Below, piece by piece: positions 46,741 through 58,960 of a DNA stretch of 64,000 nt; position 1 is the stretch's first letter; each line of letters begins with the position of its first letter. Made by a program: the position numbers and the translations under genes. Origin of the DNA: Rhyzopertha dominica. Taxonomy: Eukaryota > Arthropoda > Insecta > Coleoptera > Bostrichidae. The DNA is taken from the NCBI GenBank assembly GCA_025024175.1, contig QCXZ01000001.1:3410001-3474000 (forward strand), written 5' to 3'. The notes under the pieces are model-generated. The model was not told where the DNA came from and did no database searches. It was given only the letters and a program-made list of their open reading frames with translations.

Positions 46741-48379
46741 CTACTATACAAAAAGCTTTTTACTTACAAGTCTGTCCAATAATAATCGTCTATAAATAAT
46801 TCGATTCACAGGTATAGTATCCCCAAGTTCTTTTACCGGGTCAGCCAAGATATTCACCGACAGTCATACAACTCAGCGACGTTTAATGCGTAAATAATTA
46901 ACGAGAGAATAACCATAATTAGTCCGCTTACGCAATCAATCAACGTCGTGTAACTATGTCAAGAACTCACCATAAAATTACGGGAAGGACTGCAAATTAA
47001 CAACATCCCCGGGTTACCTGTAAACTATACAGAGCCATGCCTTTATACACTTCATTAAGGTAGTACCCTGTACTACCTGAAAACGTGATGATGAATTGAC
47101 TTTACGCACGCTTTTATTGTTTACTTTCTCGAGTCTGCTGGTTCTTGAAATTGAAAACGTGTTTAAACTCCAAATACCTACGTACTACTTTAAAACAATG
47201 AATTCACGCTGAATAAATATCAACAGGCAACTCCGTAAAGTTATACACAACGAAATTGTTATTTGCAGAATTCCAAGAAAGTCTAATAAGGACTAACGCC
47301 AACAGTATCCTCGTACAATGCAGATCGCATAAATCGGGTCCAAAGTAACGAAAGTCCAGGATAAAAAAGGGCATATCAAAGTTTAAAATGAGAAAATTCT
47401 CACAGCAGATTTCAGGTTGCACCTGAAATATTTACATTACGTTTCGCAAGTTCATTAAAAGTTCGCAACTTGGAGGCAAGTTCTCGGTGTTATTTTTGCC
47501 TTCGCCAGTAGAGTCCAATACAGCGAAATTACTCTTGTAGAATATCTTACACCTGAACATATCACCAAAAGTTATTTCGGAGGCTTTTGCTCAAAAGCTC
47601 CCGAACGAAAATATAATTAATCGGTGAAAAAATCAGATCCATGCGACATTAAATAATCTATTACTACTGACTAAAGAACTAAATTTATATAAAGTTCATG
47701 CTTTAAGATTGCATAATTCAATTAAATTTGAATTTCAAAAAGTAGAGCTATCTCTAAAAACCCTGTTTCTATATACATATTTATGTCGTTTAAAGAATGA
47801 CTTACTTAATTTAAAGTCCGTCATCGTAAATTATATACGCTCATCAAGACGGCCTTTACCTAACATATATTTTTTCCTGAGAATTATTAAAAGGTTTTCG
47901 TTGCGGAATACTTTAGGTGATATCGGGCGGTAGTTCTCACAACGCGAGCCCAGAAGCCCCCCTGATGGTCACACAGAGTTTTGGGGGAACCCTACAAGTA
48001 GATTTTGTATCTAGTGAGCCATGCTGTCATATTATGTGAATGTTGATATCATCTCGGCACGGCGATCAAAGACTAAACTGACATTATTGTGAAAAACGAA
48101 AAATGCAGTATAAGAAATGTGAGAAAACTGGCTAAAAGGCATACTGTAGAAAGGACGTAAATTACTGATACCATAAAAAATAAATGTGAATTTTGAAGAA
48201 GGTATAATTTAGAATAGACAGTAATACTTCCTAAAACTGAAGGATCGGTTATAGCCGACGTTGTTTACAATTATTGGTTTTGTAAAGTAAGAAACAGGAA
48301 CCTGCCCATATCTGGGACCTTTAATAAAAGAAAAAGCCCTGAAAAATAGGCACAAATTTAAAAATTGAACTTTTAAAAA
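46741..48379. other. no gene recognised
   Basis: Unassigned. Decayed N-terminal parts of the Tigger-like element may begin near 48070 but cannot be supported. Confidence 0.45.
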
Positions 48380-48950
48380 AAACTTGTGGTGAGTGACAAA
48401 GGAAACTGCAGGTAATACTGAAAGATTACTCTGCAAAAGATGTATACAATGCTGATGAAACCGAAGTGTTTTACCTTGCAATGACTAAATCATATTATTC
48501 TTACCAATGTAGCGGTAAGAAAACTGCAAAACAACTCACTATTTTATTTTGCCTTACTATGAAAGGTGGAAAAAAAACCTGTTAATTATTGGGAAAAGCA
48601 AAAATCATCGATGCTTTAAAGGAGCCCATATAAACAAACCTTTTTTGGAGTGGGTATCAAATAAAAAAGCCTGGATGACGACAGAAACTATGACATCTTG
48701 GCTAAGCAAATTTGACAAAAAAAAAACAGATATGCCTTGCTACTTTTGGGTTACGCTTTGACGAGAAAGAAAGACGCAGTCCATTAACCCAACTTTTCTT
48801 CCATTATACAACATAGATGAAATAAGCAATGAAAGCTAGGTACGAATTGATGAAAATGTTTTGTCCGAAAACAAAGGTTTCGGTATGAAAGTCAAGTTGA
48901 AGAGCCTGAAGCCTTAAAACATGGGAAAAACTTGTGGAAAACTTCTGGAT
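48380..48950 (+). pseudogene. pogo/Tigger-like DDE transposase fragment
   Basis: LKDYSAKDVYNADETEVFYL holds the first catalytic Asp (NADE). TAKQLTILFCLTMKGGKK then runs into an eight-A tract at about 48571-48578, where the frame shifts. LLIIGKSKNHRCFKG and NKKAWMTTETMTSWLSKFDK follow, the latter matching the IGKSxxPRCFK...KAWMT..F..WL block. The second catalytic Asp (DNC) is missing, because the protein ends at WVTL. A looser match continues to about 48950. The DNA-binding domain is not recognised. Confidence 0.8.
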
Positions 48951-50285
48951 ATCCAAAACATCTTGCTTAATAATGAGAAAAATGACTTTGCCGTAGATGT
49001 TGTTCAGATATTATCAAAATAGGACTAAACTAGACTAAACAACTTAAAACAAAGCTCAATTGAGAAATACTTAAAAATATAATACGAACTACTGAAGTAT
49101 GTAGATAAATGTTGAAAAGTATATTCATTAACGTATTTGTATGCATTTACATTTATGTATAGTAAGTATGTACTTAATTCTACGAGAAATAATATACGTA
49201 ATCTCGTAACCATTAATAAAACAAGGTTGAATAAGCCACCCTGCTAACAATGGCCACGTTTACAGTTTACTTTTATGCCTGCTATTTAGAGATTTTACTG
49301 TTCGTACAACCAGGGTAACCAGAAAACAGTACCCAAGTACCATAATAATTACCATGGACAAGTAATATCTACAATTGGGTAAATTAAGGCATGTCTGTCA
49401 AAATTCTGTTTCTCTTACATTTATAAAAACTTTGTGTACAATACATGCAGAAAATTAACAAGAGTAGGCCTACTTGCAACCGGTTGCAAGAAAGCAAATG
49501 AATAATGAGGTGTGGCAATATATTTAATTAATTAATTAATTTTATTTTCTTCGCAAATAAATAAACAAAACTTTTAAAAAGAGCACAGCCAGATAACTGT
49601 ACTAATTTGTATTAAATTAAGTTTATTTGCTAAGTAATAAATGAACGTACATACAAATCACCTCAATGAATCTTTAAAACTAAAATTACTTTCATGGATG
49701 ATTTAATGTTTGCTCTATCAATTCTATAATTTAATTGCATTGTTCTCCATCTACTTCCTGTGAAGGAAAACAGCACAAGAACAAAGTCCTCATCTACGAA
49801 CATCATAACTAAAGTAAATCTTCCTCCCCGATATCTACGTTTTCAACACTGTCGGATAAACATCTATTTCGGCACCACAATTTGCTTTACACGAAAAAAC
49901 CAGTGGCGTTGTCTCACTGCGTTGCAACCCACGTGATTTACAAGCGAGTCTTGCAATTATATTTTATCACGCTGCTTCGTCGGGCAGTGCATTAAATCTG
50001 TATCCGTGTTGAACAACAAGCATGTCGTATTTGCATTTTGTTTTATTTAGATTTATAACTCGCATCATGGCTTCTTCACCACGAGCGCACATTTACGTGT
50101 GATGCAAGGTCGGCATGCAAAAAACGCCATGCAAATTAATTCTACAGCTGACTATTGTTGCAACGTGGATTATTTTACGAAACCGGTGCAATATTTTCAA
50201 ACAAAATTCGTACTCCTTACACCATTGAAGGTGGATGAGGTTCTGTTTGGCAACTTAGCAAACATGATATATTCTATCAACAACT
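48951..50285. other. no gene recognised
   Basis: Unassigned. A short TTAA repeat (AATT)n lies at about 49516-49542. Confidence 0.5.
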
Positions 50286-50289
50286 TATA

Positions 50290-50460
50290 AACGATGGTGG
50301 CAGGAACTGGCCTCCCTCAAGAAAGCCTTTTCTTAATAAATGGGATCCATTTATCAACCCTCATCGTAAATTTGGAGACCCCCTCCAAACAATTGAACAT
50401 ATAGTCAACAGATGCCCCCGTACAGCAAGACCTGGGATCTATCCATCGTGTTGGTGAAGG
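50290..50460 (+). pseudogene. LINE C-terminal scrap (zinc-knuckle tail)
   Basis: KWDPFINPHRKFGDPLQTIE and HIVNRCPRTARPG match the C-terminal CDCGxxxQTIxHIxxxCP block of Jockey-type LINEs. It precedes a different LINE fragment at 50490. No RT attached. Confidence 0.55.
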
Positions 50461-50489
50461 TGTTGGCTTAAGATAATCGAGATCTGATT

Positions 50490-51400
50490 GCACTTTCTCT
50501 ACGGTTTTTCTTCAACAGTCTATCCAGAATGTTCATAAGAACATAAGTCTTTCTCAGTTAGACACAATACTTAATGATACAAAGCTACTACCTGTAAATT
50601 TAGTTAAAAACCTTGGAGTATTCATTGACACCGACTTAAAATTTACATCACATATCAATTATATTGTTAAAAGATCCATATCAAATTTGAAGTTGTTATA
50701 TAATAGTCGCAATATATTGAACTTCCACTCTAAGGTAACCTTATGTAATTCTTTAGTTTTGTCATTTCTAAACTACTGTGATGTTGTATATGGACCTGCG
50801 CCGACTTAATATGGTAATCAACGTTTACAGCGCTTGCAAAACTCTTGCGTTAGGTTTGTCTATGGCCTGCGACGGCGAGATCATGTTTCGGAGAAGATAA
50901 AGGAACGTAGGTTTCTTCATTATTACAATATATGTCTTAAACTACTAAAAAATAAAGAACCGCTATATATTGTAAAAAGAATTATAAAAAGATCCCAAGT
51001 ACATGATCTAAATATAAGTCCCATTAACGTGGCTTCTGTCCCGCAATTGTTTTTCTTATATTGCCCCTAAAATTATAAATCTCTTACATCGGTATAATAT
51101 AAACTCGTTACGCTATGTTCGTGAGCTTTTGCTCGGTGGTCAATGCAACCTCAAACCTTATTATATCTAGTACTTTAGTTATTTATTTGTTAGCACCAAC
51201 TATTTCTTTTTTTTTCAAGTACCTAATACTCTGTAATCAGCGTGTTTGTTAATTTTTGGCCTCGTATATTTCGTTGCAAGGAAGAACAGTGCTGACGGAT
51301 TCTTTATCCCTCAGCTCTAATTGCAACCATTTCTGCATCTAATTATATATATTTTTTTCTGTTCCGGTTACAATTTTTATTATTATTATTATTATTATAT
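50490..51400 (+). pseudogene. LINE 3' fragment: RT thumb, C-terminus, 3' UTR
   Basis: LPVNLVKNLGVFIDTDLKF and LSFLNYCDVVYGPAPT, stop, then RLQRLQNSCVRFVYGLRRRD, KIKERRFLHYY, IIKRSQVHDLN and VASVPQ. A frame change follows, then FSYIAPKIINLLHRY to a stop near 51173. The 3' UTR ends in (ATT)n at 51378-51399. It is related to the copies at 2.3, 25.5 and 31 kb. The active site is not present, so this is a 5'-truncated copy. Confidence 0.82.
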
Positions 51401-52144
51401 ACTGATACTATGCTAATCTATAAGGGTATTCCATGATTTGTAAACGTTTTTGGAAGCGGTGTTCATATTAGTCATAGGTAGCAGCAATAGCTTCTTATTT
51501 TCTTATTTAGAAAGAGAAAACCATCGTTTGTTTGACTTTTCATATAAACGCCGTTTACAATGTATAATAACCCTGGTGGACCCCTAATAACAGATTCCGT
51601 AATAGCAAGATGGCCCAAATATTTGGGAGATGTGTAAAGAGCACAAAAATGTTAAGTGGTAACTTAGAGTTGTACAAAGAAGGAGCAAGACACAGAGACG
51701 AAATAGCTTTAGGCAATTACTCTTAATTACTCTCTCTGTACTGCAGATTTTATTAGTTACTACAACAGTTTACATTTGGTTTATAAAGACAGGCAAGTTT
51801 TTTAATGCTGATTTAAAAAGAGCTATTCTTGATTTAAAGATCATTCCTGTCTAACCAGACCGCAAATGTTTTAAATGTTTATATATAAAGTCGAATAACG
51901 ACGCGGTTAAGCAACTTAGGCAGTGTTTGTTTAGATTTACTTTCAAGAGACGGTGGTTTCAAAGACGCTCATGCATCAAAGACCTCCCTAGGTATATTCA
52001 AACATTATGCATTTTAAAATTCCATCAAATTATTTCTGTTACATCCAAACGTTTAGCTTTATATTCAAGNTATNATTCTATTTTGAGGTTCCGTTGGTTA
52101 AAAACATTTACGGTCGATTACCCATGTTTTTACAATGTTATAGA
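51401..52144. other. no gene recognised
   Basis: Unassigned. Two N bases at 52070 and 52074. The right part may hold the decayed end of the next LINE. Confidence 0.4.
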
Positions 52145-52760
52145 CATATAGATTATTGAATTATCAAAATCTTTGATGTACAGAATAAATAATACAGGCC
52201 AAAGTATGGATCCTTGGGGTACACCTACCGAGGTGTTAGTTATATCGGAATTAATGCCGGACTTTATTCCTCCAAATTTATGTTTAATCATTACAAGCCG
52301 TCTTCTGTATTTTATAAATGGGTCAATCCATTTAAGCGCAGCACCTCTTATTCAACACAATCGAAGCCCTGCTAAGATCACACAGAATCCCAGCAATACA
52401 CTCGCCCCCTTTCGATGCAATTTAAAATAATGGAAAAGTTTTGTGCTGCTCTATTAGTAGAATGATTTGAGCGAAACCCCAATTGGTTATCATTCAAGAT
52501 TTGGTATTTGTTTAGAAAATCAGATAGGCGGTCTGAAAAGCAGTATTCGCATATTTTAGAGAAAATCTATGTTAAAGTAATGAACATATAATTTTCTACT
52601 GAATGTGCACTATTTTTCTTATGTATTAACCTTTCTCATCTTTAAACATGATGGGAATATTCCCTGCTCAAATGTGAGATTTACAAGAAAACTTTTTGGG
52701 TATTCTGTCAATTGATTAAACTTCGGTATTATTAAAACGATGTAAGTTATTTTTGAATCT
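52145..52760 (-). pseudogene. LINE RT fragment before the active site
   Basis: On the minus strand: VNLTFEQGIFPSCLKMRKV, then ISKICEYCFSDRLSDF-like text, YQILNDNQLGFRSNHSTNRA (the QxGFRxxxST block), LCDLSRASIVLNKR (motif A, DLSKAFD altered to LSRAS), and VGVPQGSILWPVLFILYIKD in a further frame. It stops before the YADD site. Several frameshifts. It is a separate LINE lineage, judged by the HSTNRA and FEQGIFP wording. Confidence 0.72.
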
Positions 52761-55700
52761 TTACTGGTACTGAGCTTATGAAACACAAGGTTAAAATGTC
52801 ATTTTCAAATATACGTCAGAATATATAAAGAGATTCGTTATTCGACCTGCAGGACGGTAGTAATTATTGGGACCAATGAAGAGATTTAACTGAAAAAATT
52901 CTTGACTTTCCGCAGAAGTATTGATGCTAAAATCATCGCAACACATTATTTTTATATTTGGTTAAAAAAAACTTATAGGGATAATTATTACTAAGTGTTC
53001 TTATTTCTGTGTCAGTCAATATAATTGTGAAACTCGTGCAGAGAGAGAACTATTTGTTTGGAAGAAAAAAAATATATTTACGGCAAACAAATTATTTGTT
53101 TGTATATGGCGAAGTAAATGATTTGGTGTTTCAAACTCTCAAAATTCTTGAAGCGGCTGAAATAACATTTATTTAACATAATATACACAAAGCTTTAAAT
53201 TAACATTTGAAACTATTGAATCAACAATAATCATTTCCTTTGTAGAACAAAGTATTTGTTTCACTAAACCATGAAGATGTTTGGAATAAACATATGATTA
53301 AATTTGACTGAAACAAATATTTGTTTGGAATCAGAGAAGAGGTAAGTGATTCTCTGCAGTAAATATATCACTGATATAGTCCAATAATACATCACTGATT
53401 TAGTCCAATGAAACAGATATTTCCTGGAATCAAACAATTGTTTGATTGAAAGAATTCATATGCTCAATTCATTATCTCTGTTATTGCAGCAAACTGCATG
53501 TGAATCTTAATGAAATATATATTTTTTAATTAGTTTGTATAAATATTGCATTCAAACAAGCCCTTTAAACATATAAATAAATTGTTTTTAAGTTAAAGAA
53601 ATAAATTTTGATTAACCACTTCGATATGTCTATGTATTTTATGCAAGTGCTGTATTCCTGTCGCTTCCTGTTTTTTATAGAGCATACAAAAGTTGTTTCT
53701 TGTAATTAAAAATGCAATATGTCACTCAATTCATTTCCGCAAAACTGTAACTGTTTTAGTAAAAACATCTGATTTAAATCAGCCTAACCTAGACAAGTCA
53801 ATTGACAAGATAAATTTTGTTACTTATATGTACGAATTTAATGCAGACGGAAAGTATGATATTTATTTTAATTTAAAGGCAATCACAAATCTACTGGTTT
53901 CTATAGCATGATAAATGTGTTTCATTTAGTATTACAAATATACCGAATGAATAACGCATTACTTGTAATAGTAGTTTGGCACAAATGGGGCACTTCATTG
54001 AGCAGACTTTACTAACATATACCTACTTCAAGATGTAGAGAAACAACGCCGTAATTAACATCCTTACGAATCATAGATGGTCATTTTGTAACAGAGCTTG
54101 CGTTAACTATCATGTGCTTGTTTGAATGCCCTATTTTTCACATCATATTAAGCAAATACTTTATTTAGGCTTCATACTTACTTTTAAAATCTGTGGCCAT
54201 CTTCCTCTTTTGTTTCGCAATTTAATGAAATAAACTGACAATAATAAGAAACAAATAACGGCGGCTTTTCCCGATTTACCTTGATACATTCTGATACATT
54301 CAGTGTCCAACCATGGCTAAAGAAGCGGAACCCCAAACTTCCACTTTGCTAATGGCACGCGCAAGTTCAAACAATTATTTCTTTGTATCCAAAAACAGAT
54401 TGTTGCATTAAAGCATTATTTGTTTTGTTTAAATACATGTTGTTTGCTGTAACAACAGGTGTGTTTGAGTTGAACATTTAAATATCTGACTAACAAAAAG
54501 AAACACTGATATAACGAAAGATATATTTATTAGAAACAAGCTTTTACTTTTGTTGATATAATTCTTTAAAGCATTTAATTTAAATATTTGAAATTTTAGC
54601 TCATTGGAATAAATTGTTTGACCGTGAAAAATAATGTTTTATTCGCTCAAATAATTATTAGGTTACTTGAACTCGCAAGTTCTGTTCGATCTCAAATAAA
54701 TGGTAATATAAACTGATATTCTTCTTACAGAAGATAAATTTGTTGGGCCTAAAGAAATGTAAGTCAAACAAATTGATTTTATAAATCCAAACAAACAGTT
54801 TTATCTGTGTGCATGATGATGAGGGAAAACACCAAACAACCTTTTTCCACCGCTGGTCTAGCATAAACGGCAGACAAGCGTAATCAGCAGTTGTAGTTCA
54901 CAAACAGTAACATCCATGGATGGAAATTAGTAACACATCAAGCGAGGGGATTATTTCATGTCAATTCCACACAAACATTACATACGAATTAACATTTCAA
55001 TCCTATTTCTGTCGCAAACCGACGCATTTCGAGTGCTTTCGCGCCACCAGTTGAAAGCCGTTATTATTCAGGAGTAGGCATGTAATTATTACGAAGCTCA
55101 TTGAGAAGCTGGAGTGGCCCAGGTAGCAAAACAGGCCTCGCTGCAAATGGGTAACATCCATTTATCAGCAGCAATTAGCCCGTAATTACTAAACTAAGTG
55201 GCAATAAAGGGGCATGCATTTAATGCGGGTGTACTACTTACATGTACATAAGAAACTGTCAGTTCGACCACACAAAATACACCGACGTGATTGATGTTAA
55301 GCCAAGCAGGGCGTACGGAACACGTAAAGCCACACTGCTGGCTTTAATTACAGAGTTAAACCTTAACCAACATCATCAACACTGCAAGTCGGCAATATTT
55401 TACGTGCGGTTCAAAGTTTAACCTCGTAAGCTGCTTTTTTAGGAATCGGCGACAGTGATTCATTTTCGCAGTCGGCGTTTCGCGATGACCACGGGATGCG
55501 GCCGTTCTTGACTCCGCAGAAGGGGGTTCCTTAATTAATGTTAACGGTTCTGAATGGAAGATGGTTGAAAACGAAGAGNTCCAGAAACAATTTACTTTTA
55601 GACGATTAGGTAGGTACCTATCCGTATTCATATTACAGNACTTTTATATCAAATTATTTTTACAAATGCATCCCTACATTATGTGTCTAATGAAAAAAAT

Positions 55701-55990
55701 TTGCTAAAAGTACACGGGAAAGTTAAAATTGCGACTATTCTAAAGCTGATGTATAACTAATTCAAAAAGTGCCTACTAAAATATTTTCAAGTTACCACAT
55801 CTTCTGTTATAATACACCTGGAAAAGCTGGTAGCCTTGGTATTTCAAATTTAACACCCTGTATTTTATTAAGTGTCACACTCCTCTGAACACAATAAACT
55901 GATACTCCTACAACAATTGTGTATCTGATATTATAAATATATTATTGTGGGAAGTGTTCACAAAAACACTGATTGGCAACACAAATTGTA
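52761..55990. other. unassigned, with a cluster of AACAAATATTTGTTT-like palindromes
   Basis: No genes recognised. Palindromic motifs are annotated separately. About 54950-55320 is more complex, with TAATTA cores. N bases at 55579 and 55639. Confidence 0.45.
53040..53455. repeat. cluster of short AAACAAAT/ATTTGTTT palindromes
   Basis: At about 53081-53102 CAAACAAATTATTTGTTTG; at about 53310-53326 GAAACAAATATTTGTTTG; at about 53443-53456 CAAACAATTGTTTG. Half-matches lie near 53049, 53249 and 53410. They are not tandem and are spaced 30-150 bases apart. Confidence 0.65.
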
Positions 55991-55995
55991 GAAGA

Positions 55996-57348
55996 TAATA
56001 TTTTGTCGGATAGATCGCTNTCTCTTGAAAACACTGACANAATGTTAATAGTCTGACGTTTCNATTACACCTGTAATCTTTGTCAAAGACGAAGAACCTC
56101 AANATTTGCCTGACACAAGTTTAAACAAAAATTTGAAAGTAAATAAACAANTCACCAAGGATGCGAGACGTCATAGAAACAACGTNCCAACCTGATAAAA
56201 AGGAACCCAACGATGAGAAAGAAACTACCTACCTACTACTTGATAAAAGATAACTACAAAATAGCCTTCCAAATGTCACCTAACTCATAATTTCCACAAT
56301 CCATATTAAAATTATTAGCATTCCTACAAATTTCTATAGCTTCCTTTATTAGACGTTTGTGATAATATTTTTCTCTATGTAAAGTTTTTGTTTTATCAAA
56401 GTCAATCATGTGTTTAGTTAAATATGAGTGTTCAGCTACGGAAGATTTATATATCTGTTGCAACCTAGTAGCACGTATGTGTTCTTTCAAACGCGTACCT
56501 ACTTTTCTTTAAGTTTGACCTACGTAGCACTTTCCGCAAGAACAAGTAATTTTGTAAACACCTTCACTCTCTAAATGTACTTTATCTTTAGTAGAACTTA
56601 AAATTTTATCTAAATTATTATATGTACTATCAACAACTAAAATATCGTGTTTTCTAAATATCCTCTTTAATTTTTCCGAAAGGCCTTGTACATAAGGCAA
56701 ACTCAACTTCAATTTACTTTGTCGTGGCTGAGAATTTACTTGATTTGGATGAGCACTTTTATTAAAAACTGACAAAATATTCTTACTACTATAACCATTT
56801 CTCACTAGCGCTGATTTAAGATGATATATTTCTTTTTGTACAGCACTTTCGTCTGATATCCTTTGTGGTCTAACAAATAACGTCCTAATAAGACTATTCT
56901 TTTGAGAAGGAGGGTGGTGAGATGTGGCATGTGTGTGTGTTGGTTTTCTGTAAACCCAGTGTCCTAACTGTCCAGTGTTTGTTCTGTAAATTTGGACATC
57001 CAAGAAAGGTAAACTACCATTGCTTTCTAATTCCATAGTAAATTTTATGTCGGGATTTCGACTGTTCAAATGATTTAGAAACCTACCCAGCTCTTCTATA
57101 CCGTGGGGCCAAATAACAAAAGTGTCATCTACGTACCTATACCAACATTTTGGTTTAAGCTGAAAACTGTTTATCGCTACATGTTCAAAATTTTCCATAA
57201 ACAAATTGGCTACTACAGGACTTAGAGGTGAACCCATTGCACAACCTGATTTTTGTTCATAAAAATTATCGTTCCATAAGAAATAAGTAGATTTTAAACA
57301 ATGTTCGGATAATCTGGCTATCGTGTCACCTAAGGGATCGCTATAATA
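55996..57348 (-). pseudogene. Penelope-like element: RT C-terminus plus GIY-YIG, one stop
   Basis: On the minus strand the frame begins inside the RT at about 57347 (DPLGDTIARLSEHCLKSTYF), so the copy is 5'-truncated at an (ATAAT)n tract. It continues through QKSGCAMGSPLSPVVANLF, WYRYVDDTFVIWPHG (active site YVDD), DIKFTMELE and LPFLDVQIYR. The linker leads into a GIY-YIG endonuclease: EGVYKITCSCGKCYVGQT. An in-frame TAA (56511-56509) then interrupts what would read on to RKVGTRLKEHIRATRLQQIY, SSVAEHSYL and NNFNMDCGNYELGDIWKAIL, stop at 56256-56254. The 3' UTR and terminal repeat reach about 55996 and contain five N bases. Reading through that single stop, the RT-GIY-YIG tail is otherwise continuous. 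Confidence 0.92.
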
Positions 57349-58649
57349 ATATAATATAATATAAGCGACCTCAAAAATCCCCGAGTATGAATTTGGAATA
57401 AAAATATCTACTTTTTGAGTTTTGATCAGGAATTTCGAATTCTAGTCCACTGTGCCCCGTACAAACAACATAAACTGGAGTAACCCTAATTTCCTGTCTA
57501 ATATTCCATAAAGCGTAAATGTAATATTGAATTCAAATAGCAATGGAAGTAAAATTTAGCAGACAAGTCACCGAGGCATCATCGGCATGATTATCCGCTA
57601 ACGTACACAGCGAAATACCAAGGGACACTAACCTCAATGCTTACGGCAGCGTAACAACTAAATGAGTTATGTAACGTAACTGTAAATGCCGTATTCCGCC
57701 AAACGCAAATGATCAGATTTGCACACAAAGGCCAGGCAACAATTCGCCTTTCATATTTCCGTTGTTTTAGATTGTTTCCTGCATTACAGAACCTGGGCGA
57801 ATGGGATGAGGAAAAGTCGGTCGCGCGGAAAAGAAAAGAAAAAGGAGGCGACCATAAATCACGAAATATAGGGCATAACGTGGCACACTATCTGTAAGAC
57901 TGATATCGTCATCCGTTGTGTCTTGTTTATTTACGGTTTATATAGAAAACGAGTAGGTCTAAGTGAAAAATGTCTGTGGTCAACGTGACAGTTGCAAACT
58001 CTCAGGCACGTAGTATAATGTATGTACTTATGTAAATGTAATAACTTTAGAAGGTACATCCACATTGAACGTTTGAAGGATTCAAAGACAGCTAGAAAAA
58101 TCTTGTTCGGTATTCTTTTGTTGGGCAAAAAGACAACTACAGGAGGCGACGTTATGAATGTGGGCAACCTTGTCATATTAGAATAGTAGAAGAGGAAGGT
58201 ATCGGGGAAACAGGAAGCGGAAAATCCATGGTAGTGAACACTGGAGGAGAAATTTCGTTTGTTGCTGCTGAAGAATCAGCAATGGGACAGCTTTCTTCGC
58301 GGATATGTCCTGTGGCGTTACGTTTCATTTTGTACAGTGAAGCGAGAGATAATTTGGTAAAAAGGGGTAAAATACCATATGATGGATATAGAACCTCTAG
58401 AAAGAGAGTGACAAAATAATAGCTCGTGAACCAGCAACAATATAATTGTGTTCTCAGCAGTGATTGTAGTCGAGCTTCTTACAAAAGGAAATAAACAGTA
58501 AATGTAACAGTCATTTTTATAGTTATGCTACTAAATCTAACGGTAAAAAGTTTCAAATTAAATGAATACGTTTCGAAACCTATTATATGTTGCGAGTTTT
58601 GATACTACTTCAGAAAATAGTGATGAAGCAAACATATTGAAGGAAATAA
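57349..58649. other. no gene recognised
   Basis: Begins with an (ATAAT)n tract (about 57343-57362) at the broken end of the Penelope-like element. Two 62-63-codon frames (57709-57897 and 58228-58419) lack any domain. Confidence 0.45.
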
Positions 58650-58960
58650 AATCGAACAATTTATAGTACAGGAGATTGGGAGATTTAAACAGAGGTGGCC
58701 TAAGATAATTAGGTCTTTCCTGCACTGAATAAGTATGCAGTCCCTATCAATAAGGAAAAGCGAAACGAAAACCCTTCAAAGGTCAGCCATTGCCAAGATC
58801 ACAACGCAAAGGGGCACTCTTATGTACCTATCTCAGTGGAACGGTGAAGGCTCCAACTCCGGATGGTGAGAAGTATTTTCAAGTTATTATAGATGATTTT
58901 ACTCACCATACGAGTGTTTATTTTCACGTATAATAAGTAACTATTATCTACAATCGCTAA
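58650..58960 (+). pseudogene. Copia-type integrase scrap
   Basis: RRLGDLNRGGLR (the H-RLGHLN block of the GAG-pre-integrase domain, His-Leu altered), then GLSC, KPFKGQ and RSQRKGAL, then APTPDGEKYFQVIIDDFTHH and TSVYF (the TPxGxxYFxxFIDDxTRxxxVYF part of the integrase core, containing a catalytic Asp). The frame changes and one stop interrupts. No LTR, RT or RNase H was found nearby, so this is a short old fragment of a Ty1/Copia element. Confidence 0.72.

Noticed and set aside
52173..52430. Plus-strand 85-codon frame
   Set aside because: It is the shadow of a minus-strand LINE RT (GVPQGSILW, QLGFRSNHST).
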